Below are positions 34,173 to 42,267 of a stretch of DNA of 64,000 nt, one piece after another. The position numbers were made by a program, and so were the translations under genes. Origin of the DNA: Planctomycetota bacterium (GTDB lineage Bacteria; Planctomycetota; UBA8742; UBA2392); assembly GCA_020638675.1 (NCBI GenBank), contig JACKID010000003.1:186001-250000 (forward strand), given 5' to 3'. The notes beneath the pieces were generated by a model, which did not search any database, had not been told where the DNA came from, and saw only the letters and a program-made list of their open reading frames with translations. How positions within the stretch are numbered: position 1 is the stretch's first letter; each line of letters opens with the position of its first letter.

Positions 34173-34223
34173 AAGCAACCCGCAGCCCGCTAGAAGGGCG
34201 CAGTCGAAAAAACGAGGTCGAAC

Positions 34224-35321
34224 ATGCACGTCATCTGCGCAAGAGATCAACTGGCCGAAGCCATGAACCTGGTAAGCAGCATCGTCAACCAGCGATCGAC
34301 CAACCCGATCACCCAGAACGTGCTGCTGATCGCGGACAAGAAAGGCCTCGAAGTCCGCGCGACCGACCTCGACCTCAGCCTCAAGCGCAGCCTGACCGAA
34401 GTCGACTGCAAGAAGCCGGGCAAGTGCCTGGTGCAGGCCTCGCTCGTCGGCGGCTTGCTCAAGGACATTCGCAGCGAGACCGTCGAGTTCAAGGCCGAAG
34501 GCAACACCGTAGAGCTGAAGGCAGGGCGCGACCGTTTCGAGCTGACCAGCGCCGACCCGGAAGAATTCCCGAAGCTGCCGGAAGTAGACGGCAAGACCGA
34601 GATCAAGATCAAGGGCAGCGACTTCACCAGCGCGATCCGCCGCGTCGGGCGCAGCATCGCCCAGGAGAAAGGCCGCTACGCCCTGAACGGCGTGCTGCTT
34701 GAGCCGCGCAAGAACGCGGTAGAGTTCTGCGGCACAGACGGGCGTCGCCTTGGCTACACCAAAATGACCGCCAAGTGCAAAGAGGTCGAATACCAGGTGA
34801 TCGTGCCGGCCAAGGGCTACAACTTGATAAGCAAGGTGATCGGCACCGGCGACGACGAAGTCAGCCTGAAGCTTTCAGAGAACCGCCTGGTAGCGATGGT
34901 GGACGGCACCGAAGTCGGGACACTGCTGGTCGAAGGCCAGTTTCCCGACTACCGCGCGGTGATCCCAGCCGAGCTGGACAAGAGCCTCACCGTCAAGCTG
35001 GAGGACTTCCGCCTGGCACTGAACAAGGCGCGCCACCTGACCAGCGTGGAAAGCCAGGCCGTGCGACTCGAGATCAGCAAGGGCGAGTTGACGCTGCGCT
35101 CACGCAGCCCGTCACAGGGCCAGGCCGAGGTCAAGGTCGAGATCGAGTACGACGGCGACGACGTCGCGATCGGCTTCGACCCGCAGTACATCCTGCAGGG
35201 CCTGGATGGCTTTGACACAGATAAAGTGACGTTCGAGTTCAAGGACAAGGACACCGGCGCCATCATGCACGCCGGCGACAAGGACAAGTTCTACTACCTC
35301 GTCATGCCCATCGATATCTAG
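34224..35321 (+). CDS. dnaN: DNA polymerase III sliding clamp, beta subunit
   Basis: A 365-residue protein with the three repeated clamp domains, each of about 120 residues; the dimer encircles DNA and tethers the polymerase and other partners. The opening MHVICARDQLAEAMNLVSSIVNQRSTNPI, the segment GRYALNGVLLE, EFCGTDGRRLGYTK and the C-terminal YLVMPI are typical of the family, and the length is normal. ATG at 34224 follows GAGGTC. The gene lies downstream of dnaA in the common order dnaA-dnaN but with an unusually long gap. A bidirectional terminator follows 36 bp after the stop. Confidence 0.97.
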   Translation: MHVICARDQLAEAMNLVSSIVNQRSTNPITQNVLLIADKKGLEVRATDLDLSLKRSLTEVDCKKPGKCLVQASLVGGLLKDIRSETVEFKAEGNTVELKAGRDRFELTSADPEEFPKLPEVDGKTEIKIKGSDFTSAIRRVGRSIAQEKGRYALNGVLLEPRKNAVEFCGTDGRRLGYTKMTAKCKEVEYQVIVPAKGYNLISKVIGTGDDEVSLKLSENRLVAMVDGTEVGTLLVEGQFPDYRAVIPAELDKSLTVKLEDFRLALNKARHLTSVESQAVRLEISKGELTLRSRSPSQGQAEVKVEIEYDGDDVAIGFDPQYILQGLDGFDTDKVTFEFKDKDTGAIMHAGDKDKFYYLVMPIDI

Positions 35322-35357
35322 TGGCGCGGGCTGCCGGTCCGCGTTGAGCAGGTACCC

Positions 35358-35389
35358 AAAAAAGCCCCGGACCATCGCCCGGGGCTTTT
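35358..35389. terminator. Bidirectional intrinsic terminator after dnaN
   Basis: The stem AAAAGCCCCGG / CCGGGGCTTTT (starting near 35360) closes an 8-nt loop, with an A-run on the left and TTTTCGTTT on the right. It can therefore end dnaN on the plus strand and the convergent beta-helix gene on the minus strand. Confidence 0.8.
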
Positions 35390-35401
35390 CGTTTGCTGCG
35401 A

Positions 35402-37354
35402 TCATTCGCGTAGCCGTCGTCGCCTGAAGATGGCGATCAGCCCGAGCAACGGTGCCAGCAGCCAGTAGCGGCCGGTCGTCGTGTCAGTGCTGCAGCCTCC
35501 GCCATCGCCGTCGCCTCCTCCACCGCTGCCGGAGCCGTCGATGCTGGCGGTGTACTCGAACGCGCCGACGTCCACGCCGTTGCCGTCGTTGCGGGGCTGG
35601 CCGCGCTGGTCGGTGGGACGGCTTAGCGGGTTGGTGCCGGTGTTGCGGGCGATGCTGTTTGATGCGATGCGGTGGTTGCGCGTCGGCCCGCCGTTGAACG
35701 CCAATGCGCTCAGGCCCGGGTCGCCGCTCAGGTTGCCGTTTGGCCCGGCGGTGATCGATGCCCCGGCAAGCACCTCGATCACGCAGGCGTCGGCGGTCAC
35801 CGTGCCCTGGATGTCAAGGCTGCTGTCGGCCGCGTTGTCCGAGACGATACTGCTGTCGATCGTGAGCGTGGCACCAAAGTTGGCGATACCGCCGCCGATG
35901 CCTCCCCCCAGGCTTGAGCCGTTCGCACCACTGCTGGCGGCGGTGCCGCCTGGCCCCGGGCCGCCGCCCTGGCCGACGTTGCCGCTGACGGCAGTGTTGA
36001 ATGCCAGTGTTGTGTTAGAGATGTCGAGCGTTCCGGCGCTTGCGGATATCCCGCCGCCGGCAGCAAATTGAGCCTGTCCACCATCGCCGCCTGAGCCGGG
36101 TGAAGTCATGGTACCCAGGCCATCGCCGCCCATTCCGCCGCCACCGCCGTCGCCGCTGGAGGCCGTGTTGCCGGAGACAGTAGTGTTGACAATCGTCAAC
36201 GAGCCGTTGGCCAGAAAGAAACCTCCCCCACCGCCGAGGCCGCTGCCGCCGCCATTGCCGCCGCTGCCGCCCGCGCCCGACGAAGTGACCGCAGAACCCG
36301 CCGCCGAACCATCGCCGCCCTGACCCCCGGTGCCGCCGGCGCCGCCCGTGGCGCTGTTGCCGCTGACGCAGCATTCGCTTAGGCTGATCGTGCCGGAAGA
36401 GACGTACAGGCCGCCGCCGCTGGCCTGGATGCCGTTGCCGCCATTGCCGCCATTGCCGCCATTGGCGGCTATCACGGGGGTGACCCCGTTGGCCAGCGCG
36501 TCGCCGCCCCGGCCCCCGTTGCCGCCGCTGCCGGCGGCCGCCACGTTGCCGGAAATGGTTGAGCCGTTGATCGCGATTGTGCCGGCCGCGGCGCAGTACA
36601 GGCCGCCGCCGCGAGCTTGCGCGCCGCTGCCGCCGCTGCCCCCGTTATTGCCGTTCGCGATGGAGCCGCCCGTTACGTTGGCGCCAGCGGCGCCATCGCC
36701 GCCCTGGCCGCCGGATGCAGTGTTGTTGCTGATGGTGCAGGCCGAGATGGCCACGCCGCCGCCCGCCAGGTACAGGCCGCCGCCGTCGGCCGGGCTGCCG
36801 GACGAGCCGTTGCCGCCCGCGACAGCGCCGTTGGCGCCCGCCTGCCCCTGTGCCTCGTTCTGCGTGATGGTCACGTTGAGCAAGGTCAGCACGCCGGTGC
36901 CGGTGTGCAGGATGCCCCCGCCGAGCGCGGTGCCGGTGGCTGAGCCGTTGTCAGTGGCCAAGCCGTTGCGGATCGTCAGGTTGCTGATGTCCACGCTGCT
37001 GGCCGCGTTGATATGGAACACGCGGTCAAGTCCGTTGCCGTCAAGGATCGTGGTCGTCTGGCCCGCGCCGATGATCTCGAGCGTGCCGATGGCCTTGGTG
37101 ATGTCCAGGTCACCGCTCACGTTCGCGTTGTCCAGCCTGCCGGCATCCAGCGTGATCGTGCCGGCCGGCAGGAAGATGCGGTCGTTCGTGGCGGACGCGT
37201 TGACCGTATTCAGGGCCGTGCGCAGTGTCGCCAGGTTGGTCGGGTTGTGGTCAATCGCGTGCGCACTCTGCGCCGCGAAGATTGCACAGAAGGGTGTTGC
37301 CATCAAAAGCGCGCGCCGCGCATCCAAGTGACGGTAGAAACCGTGTTTGAACAT
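35402..37354 (-). CDS. Secreted Gly/Ala-rich beta-helix protein with cysteine-type C-terminal tag
   Basis: A 650-residue exported protein. ATG at 37354 follows AAGGAGAG and opens a signal peptide ending near SAHA|ID (about residue 34). The mature part is a long run of polymorphic-outer-membrane-type beta-helix coils with motifs such as DISNLTIRNGLA, TLLNVTITQNEAQG, ISACTISNNTASGG and NGSTISGNVAAAG. These are spaced by GGxGGxG linkers, giving an unusual glycine content. The end carries a Gly-rich run, Cys, then WLLAPLLGLIAIF and RRRRLRE, the same Cys-helix-Arg layout as the protein at 17842-19599. It probably has a surface adhesin or structural role; no enzyme motif is visible. Confidence 0.82.
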   Translation of the reverse strand: MFKHGFYRHLDARRALLMATPFCAIFAAQSAHAIDHNPTNLATLRTALNTVNASATNDRIFLPAGTITLDAGRLDNANVSGDLDITKAIGTLEIIGAGQTTTILDGNGLDRVFHINAASSVDISNLTIRNGLATDNGSATGTALGGGILHTGTGVLTLLNVTITQNEAQGQAGANGAVAGGNGSSGSPADGGGLYLAGGGVAISACTISNNTASGGQGGDGAAGANVTGGSIANGNNGGSGGSGAQARGGGLYCAAAGTIAINGSTISGNVAAAGSGGNGGRGGDALANGVTPVIAANGGNGGNGGNGIQASGGGLYVSSGTISLSECCVSGNSATGGAGGTGGQGGDGSAAGSAVTSSGAGGSGGNGGGSGLGGGGGFFLANGSLTIVNTTVSGNTASSGDGGGGGMGGDGLGTMTSPGSGGDGGQAQFAAGGGISASAGTLDISNTTLAFNTAVSGNVGQGGGPGPGGTAASSGANGSSLGGGIGGGIANFGATLTIDSSIVSDNAADSSLDIQGTVTADACVIEVLAGASITAGPNGNLSGDPGLSALAFNGGPTRNHRIASNSIARNTGTNPLSRPTDQRGQPRNDGNGVDVGAFEYTASIDGSGSGGGGDGDGGGCSTDTTTGRYWLLAPLLGLIAIFRRRRLRE

Positions 37355-37416
37355 CTCGCTCTCCTTGAGTACGCGGCATTTGGCAACCCGGCCGAAGCAA
37401 AAGCTAGAGGCTTCCT

Positions 37417-38850
37417 CTAGGACCCGACAGTCAGGCACGCCACGTAGGCGTCGCCGGCGTTGGTGTAGTCGCTGGCGGTCTGGGCAAGCGTCTGCAGCTT
37501 GCGCGTCGCGTTCGCCTTGCGCTCTTTGCCGTTGACGATGAGCTTGATCTCGCGGTCCAGGTACAGCAGCTCATCCGTCAGGTAGACGTTCAGCGCGCTC
37601 ACGTCGTCGGTCGTGATCGTCAGCGAGTTGTCTTCCTTGTTCGCGACGACCGTCACCAGGCCCCCGGCCAGAATCTGATAGGGCCAGTCGCCCTTCTTGC
37701 CGAGGTAGGACTGCCGCGTGATCTCCACCCAGTAGTTGCGGTCGTTACCCAGGCTGGCGCTGTCGTCGCGTACGCCGCGTGCGTTAACGGACGTCGGCAG
37801 CGGGTTGCGCCGGGTGTCGAGCATGCCTTTGAGCGCCTTGGCGATCGTTGCCGTCGAGCCGCTGGCGTGGCTGCCCTCGTACTCGATGTACTCAAGTGGC
37901 ACACCCGCGGCCTTCATCGCGTCGCGTGCGGCGTGCGCATGCTCAGTCGGCGCCTTCTTGTCGGCGTTCGCGTGGACCCAGAAGACCGGCGTGTTTCGGA
38001 AGCAGCTTACCCATGGGAACTCTACCTTCTGCTCACCGAGCGTGCCGTCCTTGCGCAGGGCATCGAGGTCGGCCTTGGGGTCGAGCTCTGGGTAGTAGCA
38101 AGGCGGCAGGGAATCGCGCACGGCGATGGCGGCGAACGTAGACGGGCGCAGCATCGCCAGGTGGAACACGGCCTCGCTGCCCATGCCCGCGCCGCCCTCG
38201 AGATAGATGCGGTCGCGGTCGATGTTGTAGTCAACCAGCAGCGCGTCGATCAGGTTGAATACCGTGTCGATGCCCTCGCGCTTGGGGCCCCAGCCGAAGT
38301 ACTCGCGCACGCCGGGCGGGTTGTCGCGCGGGTCGTCGCCGGTGTTGCCGCGGTTGAGGGCCTGGGGGCAGGCGCGCAGGCAGCTGTTCAGCCCAGGCGC
38401 GTCGCGAGAGCAACTGCGCATCGCCGAGATTTCCAGCCAGGCCGAGCCCAGGTCGCTGTGCAGCCCGATCACCAGCGGAACCGGCGTGTCCGCGCTGATC
38501 CCGGGCGGCAGGTCCAGCAGCGCAAACGTCTTGTACGTGGTCTTCTTCGTCCGGACCTCGTACTCGTAGTTCATCGCCCCCTGGTGCGCTTCCTCCAGCT
38601 TCGGCAGCTTCTTCGGGGCGGGGCGCTGCAACTCCAGCGCGTGCGCACGCGCTTCGGCCGCCGTGGTCGCGTCGAGTGTGTCCCCCTCAAGCTTGTCGAT
38701 TTCCTTGGCGCGCGCCTTGGGGTCCGACTTGCTGAACACGGCGTCGAGAGCGCGCGTGGCGGAATTGGCGTCAACGTCCTTGGCCAGCGAATTCGAATAG
38801 ACCAGTGCAATGACTGAAACAGCAAGAAGCAGTCGTTGGGCGGATCGCAT
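37417..38850 (-). CDS. Secreted alpha/beta-hydrolase-like protein lacking the serine nucleophile
   Basis: A 477-residue protein with a signal peptide (residues 1-23). The alpha/beta-hydrolase core spans about 95-350, with PLVIGLHSDLG as the oxyanion-loop region and a late His in YEGSHASGS. The nucleophile elbow reads GGAGMG (219-224), where the paralogue at 47590-49290 has GHSDG (204-208), so the catalytic Ser is replaced by Ala or Gly depending on alignment. The C-terminal ~110 residues form a beta domain of the kind seen on planctomycete secreted hydrolases (NSLTITTDDVSALNVYL). It is probably non-catalytic or uses another chemistry. It sits 62 bp upstream of the beta-helix gene on the same strand. 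Confidence 0.75.
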   Translation of the reverse strand: MRSAQRLLLAVSVIALVYSNSLAKDVDANSATRALDAVFSKSDPKARAKEIDKLEGDTLDATTAAEARAHALELQRPAPKKLPKLEEAHQGAMNYEYEVRTKKTTYKTFALLDLPPGISADTPVPLVIGLHSDLGSAWLEISAMRSCSRDAPGLNSCLRACPQALNRGNTGDDPRDNPPGVREYFGWGPKREGIDTVFNLIDALLVDYNIDRDRIYLEGGAGMGSEAVFHLAMLRPSTFAAIAVRDSLPPCYYPELDPKADLDALRKDGTLGEQKVEFPWVSCFRNTPVFWVHANADKKAPTEHAHAARDAMKAAGVPLEYIEYEGSHASGSTATIAKALKGMLDTRRNPLPTSVNARGVRDDSASLGNDRNYWVEITRQSYLGKKGDWPYQILAGGLVTVVANKEDNSLTITTDDVSALNVYLTDELLYLDREIKLIVNGKERKANATRKLQTLAQTASDYTNAGDAYVACLTVGS

Positions 38851-39056
38851 GGCAGCGTCCGGCGGGGGAAAGCAGGGACATACAGTCTACTGAAACTCGC
38901 CACCAAGTCAGCCTCTCACCAGCTTCGCAAAGTGCGCCGGGCGTGGCGCTGGAAAGCCTTCCCGACGCACATGGCGGGAGACTCCTGTTTATGCAGCCCG
39001 CTTGTAGCGCGCGAAAGCCCCGGCCATATACTGCCCGCCGGATTGGAAGGAGCGTC

Positions 39057-40154
39057 ATGGGTTTCAAGTGCGGCATCGTCGGGCTTCCTAACGTCGGCAA
39101 GAGCACCCTGTTCAACGCCATCACGGCCAGTGAGCAGGCCGCGGCCGAGAACTATCCGTTCTGCACCATCGAGCCGAACACCGGCATGGTCCCGGTACCG
39201 GACCCGCGTCTCGAGCGGCTGATCGAGATCGTGCACCCGCAGCGCACCCAGCCGGCGACCATGCAGTTCGTGGACATTGCCGGGCTGGTGGAAGGCGCGT
39301 CCGAGGGTGAAGGCAAGGGCAACGACTTCCTGCGGCACATCCGTGACTGCGACGCGATCGCCCACGTCGTGCGCTGCTTCGACGACGACAACATCATCCA
39401 CGTCAGCGGCAGCGTGGACCCGGAGCGCGACATCCGCGTGATCGAGATGGAGCTGGCGCTCAAGGACCTCGACACGGTCGCCAAGCGCATCGAGAAGACC
39501 GAGAAGCTGGCACGCAGCGGCGACAAGGATTCGCGCGTGCAGCTCGAGATCCTGAACAGGCTGCGCGCGGTGCTGGACGAAGGCAAGTGGGCCCGCCACC
39601 TCGAGGTCGAGGACAACCACAAGAAATTCGTGCGCGAGTTGCAGTTGCTGACCATGAAGCCGATCCTGTACGTCGCAAACGTGGCCGAAGGCGACCTGCC
39701 CGACGGCAACGCGCACAGCGAAACGGTTCGCCGCGTTGCCGAAGAAGAAAAGGCCGCCTGCATCGTCATCAGCGGCAAGATCGAGTCCGAGATCGCCAAC
39801 CTGCCCATGGAGGAGCGCAAGGACTTCCTTGAGACGCTGGGGCTGCAGCGCAGCGGGCTCGACCAGCTGATTCAGGCGGGCTACACGCTGCTCGGGCTGC
39901 GGACGTACTTCACGGCCGGCGAAAAGGAAGTGCGCGCCTGGACAATCCACGCCGGCGACACCGCGCCGGTCGCGGCGGGCAAGATTCACACCGACTTCGA
40001 GAAGGGCTTTATTCGCGCCGAGACCATCGCATTTGCCGACTACGACCAGTTCAACGGCGAAAAGGGCGCCAAGGAAGCCGGCAAGATGCGCACCGAGGGC
40101 AAGGAGTACGTCGTCGCTGACGGCGACGTGATGCACTTCCGCTTCAACGTTTAG
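39057..40154 (+). CDS. ychF: Obg-like ATPase YchF
   Basis: A 365-residue P-loop NTPase with G1 GLPNVGKSTLF near the start, the G3 DIAGLVEGASEGEGKGNDFL, a coiled-coil insertion (about 130-200), and the C-terminal TGS domain (LRTYFTAGEKEVRAWTI to VVADGDVMHFRFNV). In this family NxxE (here NVAEG) replaces the guanine-specific NKxD, consistent with ATP preference. It associates with ribosomes and stress responses. ATG at 39057 follows GGAAGGAG. It begins a set with the dienelactone hydrolase gene 7 bp downstream. Confidence 0.96.
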   Translation: MGFKCGIVGLPNVGKSTLFNAITASEQAAAENYPFCTIEPNTGMVPVPDPRLERLIEIVHPQRTQPATMQFVDIAGLVEGASEGEGKGNDFLRHIRDCDAIAHVVRCFDDDNIIHVSGSVDPERDIRVIEMELALKDLDTVAKRIEKTEKLARSGDKDSRVQLEILNRLRAVLDEGKWARHLEVEDNHKKFVRELQLLTMKPILYVANVAEGDLPDGNAHSETVRRVAEEEKAACIVISGKIESEIANLPMEERKDFLETLGLQRSGLDQLIQAGYTLLGLRTYFTAGEKEVRAWTIHAGDTAPVAAGKIHTDFEKGFIRAETIAFADYDQFNGEKGAKEAGKMRTEGKEYVVADGDVMHFRFNV

Positions 40155-40161
40155 GGTCGCA

Positions 40162-40917
40162 ATGGAAGTCAGTTTTCACTGGAGCACTCTGCACGTCCCG
40201 AACGACGACGGGCCGGATGGGCACATGGACGCCTACTTCGCCTTCCCGGGCGAGGGCGGTCCCTACCCGGGCGTAGTCGTTTTCCAGGAGATCTTCGGCG
40301 TCAACGAGCACATCCGCGAGGTCTGCCGGCGCATCGCCGCGCAGGGCTATGTCGCCGTAGCGCCGGACGTCTACCACCGCACGGCGCAGCGGCTGGAGCT
40401 TGGCTACGAGCCCGAGGATGTAGCGCAGGGGCGTCAGCACAAGGACAAGTGCACAGTCGCCGGGCTGCTGGCGGACACGCGCGCCTCCATCAAGGCGCTA
40501 CACGATCGCGACGACGTGCTCAACGGCAAGCTCGGCTGTGTCGGCTTCTGCTTCGGCGGGCACGTCGCGTTCATTGCTGCGACGCTGCCGGAGTTCGCGG
40601 CCACGGCCTGCTTCTACGGCGGCGGGATCACCACCATGCGCCCGGGCGGCGGCGAGCCGAGCATCAAGCTGGCGCCGCAGATCGAGGGGCGAATCCTGAT
40701 GCTCTACGGCGACCAGGACAAAGGCATCCCGCCCGAGCAGGTTGAGCAGGTGCGCAACGCGCTGGCGGACGCCGGCAAGCGCTATGAGGTACGCACGTTC
40801 GTCGGCGCAGGGCACGGCTTTGCCTGCGACAAGCGCCTCAGCTACCACGTAGGCGCGAGCAACGAGGCGTGGAAGCTGGTCTTCGACATGTGGTCGCAGG
40901 AGCTTGGCAAGGGCTAG
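40162..40917 (+). CDS. Dienelactone hydrolase family protein
   Basis: A 251-residue alpha/beta hydrolase of the carboxymethylenebutenolidase family. The family's cysteine nucleophile is Cys130 in GFCFGG, with Asp186 in YGDQDKGIP and His218 in GAGHGF, plus Glu43 in FQEIFG, all at the expected spacing. The classic enzyme opens dienelactones in chloroaromatic breakdown, but chromosomal homologues like this act on diverse esters or lactones and the context gives no pathway. There is no signal peptide. It lies between ychF and a small membrane protein gene (3-bp gap), all probably co-transcribed. Confidence 0.88.
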   Translation: MEVSFHWSTLHVPNDDGPDGHMDAYFAFPGEGGPYPGVVVFQEIFGVNEHIREVCRRIAAQGYVAVAPDVYHRTAQRLELGYEPEDVAQGRQHKDKCTVAGLLADTRASIKALHDRDDVLNGKLGCVGFCFGGHVAFIAATLPEFAATACFYGGGITTMRPGGGEPSIKLAPQIEGRILMLYGDQDKGIPPEQVEQVRNALADAGKRYEVRTFVGAGHGFACDKRLSYHVGASNEAWKLVFDMWSQELGKG

Positions 40918-40920
40918 GCC

Positions 40921-41478
40921 ATGCCCGAAGAGAGCGAAGCAAAACACGGCATCATCCGCCTGCGCATCCACGACGTGACGCAGCTCTTCAACTCGTTTGA
41001 CCCGGACCCATTCCTTGAGCGCGACCTCGACGACGACGCGGTCGATTACATCCGCAGCTGGGTGCGCGAGATCCCCCGCACCCGCCCGTTGAAGCTCGTG
41101 GTGGACATCACCAACCCGAAGCTGGAGCAGGACCACCAGGCGCTGGTGCAGGGCGCGGTCCACAACTACTTCGGCCACCTGGCCGAACTTGCTCGCAACG
41201 AGTTCCGCCAGCTCATGAAGCGCGGGCGCGGCAGCCTGGCGATCGGGATGACGGTGCTGGTGATTGCGGTGATCCTCAGCCGCTGGCTGGCAACTTACGA
41301 AGACTGGGCGTTTTCGCGCGTGCTTCAGGAAACGGTGCTGATCGGCGGCTGGGTCGCCATGTGGCGCCCGATGGAGATCTTCCTGTACGACTGGTGGCCC
41401 CTGCGCCGACAGCGCAAGGACTATGAGCGCCTGCGCGACATGCCCGTCGAGGTCACGCTGCCTACGCCAAAAGCGTGA
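40921..41478 (+). CDS. Membrane protein with two C-terminal helices, function unknown
   Basis: A 185-residue protein. The first ~100 residues are soluble and charged (LRIHDVTQLFNSFDPDPFLERDLDDDAVDYIRSW is the start of a conserved-looking block). Two membrane helices follow at about 104-124 and 136-158, then a short basic end. The DPDPF and DLDDDA clusters are the most distinctive elements. The gene starts 3 bp after the dienelactone hydrolase stop and overlaps the convergent gene at 41462-41755 by 17 bp. I do not recognise the family with certainty. Confidence 0.75.
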   Translation: MPEESEAKHGIIRLRIHDVTQLFNSFDPDPFLERDLDDDAVDYIRSWVREIPRTRPLKLVVDITNPKLEQDHQALVQGAVHNYFGHLAELARNEFRQLMKRGRGSLAIGMTVLVIAVILSRWLATYEDWAFSRVLQETVLIGGWVAMWRPMEIFLYDWWPLRRQRKDYERLRDMPVEVTLPTPKA

Positions 41479-41755
41479 CGATGGTGCCCTCGGGTACGTA
41501 GCCGTCGAAGTTGCGCATGGTGATGCGCGCGTTGGCGTTGCTCGCGACGCCCTTGGCGATGCCGACGTTGCGCTCGAACGTCTCGCCGTCCGGCGTCTCA
41601 AACCTGGCCTTGTAGGGTTTCACCAGCTCCTTCGTCATGCTGAGGAACTCGGCATAGGAAACCTTCAGGTCGATATTCAGCACTTCCGTGCCGGGTACTA
41701 CCTCGACCTTCTTCGTTGTCGCCACTGTGAACTCGAGTGCCACTGTCTTCTCCAT
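41462..41755 (-). CDS. Small protein of unknown function
   Basis: A 97-residue protein, mostly beta in character (VALEFTVATTKKVEVVPG, YKARFETPDGETFERNVGIAKG, GYVPEGTIVTLL), with no signal peptide or membrane helix. ATG at 41755 overlaps the stop of the upstream gene as TGATG, indicating translational coupling. Its 3' end overlaps the convergent membrane protein gene by 17 bp. No family is recognised. Confidence 0.65.
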   Translation of the reverse strand: MEKTVALEFTVATTKKVEVVPGTEVLNIDLKVSYAEFLSMTKELVKPYKARFETPDGETFERNVGIAKGVASNANARITMRNFDGYVPEGTIVTLLA

Positions 41756-42120
41756 CACGCCTTGGGCTTGCGTTTCGCCTGGTACTTCTTCACTTCCGCC
41801 ACGCGCGCAGCCTCGACCCTTTCGTCCTCGACGCGCCGCAGCGCCAGGTTGATGAAGGCAAACGCGACGTCGTCCGGCTGCTCGGCCAGCTCTTCGAACA
41901 ACTCCATGTAGAACGGCTCGATCAGGATGCGCTTGGTCGTGTCGCCGTAGATCTTCACCAGCGCGTCGTGGTTGTCCTGCACCAGGAGATTGGCCTGCTC
42001 CACGCTGAGCGCCGTCGCCGCCTTGACCCGGGCGGGCGTGAAGATGAACGACAGCGCCCCCTCGTCAAGCTTCAGATAGGTGCTGTCCAGGAACGCATCG
42101 TTGAAATCGGTAGCTTCCAT
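41755..42120 (-). CDS. Small helical protein of unknown function
   Basis: A 121-residue protein, largely helical, with a basic end (KKYQAKRKPKA). The frame stays open for another 187 codons upstream, but that part is antisense to the next plus-strand gene and has no protein-like features. ATG at 42120 gives a compact protein starting MEATDFNDAFLDSTYL. It is coupled to the next small gene through TGATG at 41753-41757. The two probably work together; nothing indicates how. Confidence 0.65.
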   Translation of the reverse strand: MEATDFNDAFLDSTYLKLDEGALSFIFTPARVKAATALSVEQANLLVQDNHDALVKIYGDTTKRILIEPFYMELFEELAEQPDDVAFAFINLALRRVEDERVEAARVAEVKKYQAKRKPKA

Positions 42121-42267
42121 CAGGCCGGAATTTAGCGAGCCGCGCCGGAAAGCAAAGCCCGAGGCCGAGGTTTTAGCGCCTCGCGGCCCCGCGAGCCTGT
42201 TTGGGGCTGTGCATATATGCGCATTGCCGGAGGGGATGGCGTTGCGGGCGGGCGTGGGGGGCTTAAC

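Larger units (their letters stand above)
33611..34223. other. 613-bp dnaA-dnaN intergenic region, no supported gene
   Basis: Several open frames exist here but none has a ribosome-binding site or a protein-like composition. From left to right it holds a terminator hairpin (33640-33671), a 19-bp inverted repeat (33678-33696 with 33782-33800), a TTTTCCCGC-TGTC motif (33952-33964), an AT-rich patch with GTTTAAAC (34091-34117) and a DnaA box inside an inverted repeat (34147-34172). Its position and content make it the best origin candidate in the window. Confidence 0.6.

Noticed and set aside
36330..37331. Pro/Leu-rich plus-strand frame within the beta-helix gene
   Set aside because: The Pro runs are the antisense reading of the GGxGGx glycine tracts.
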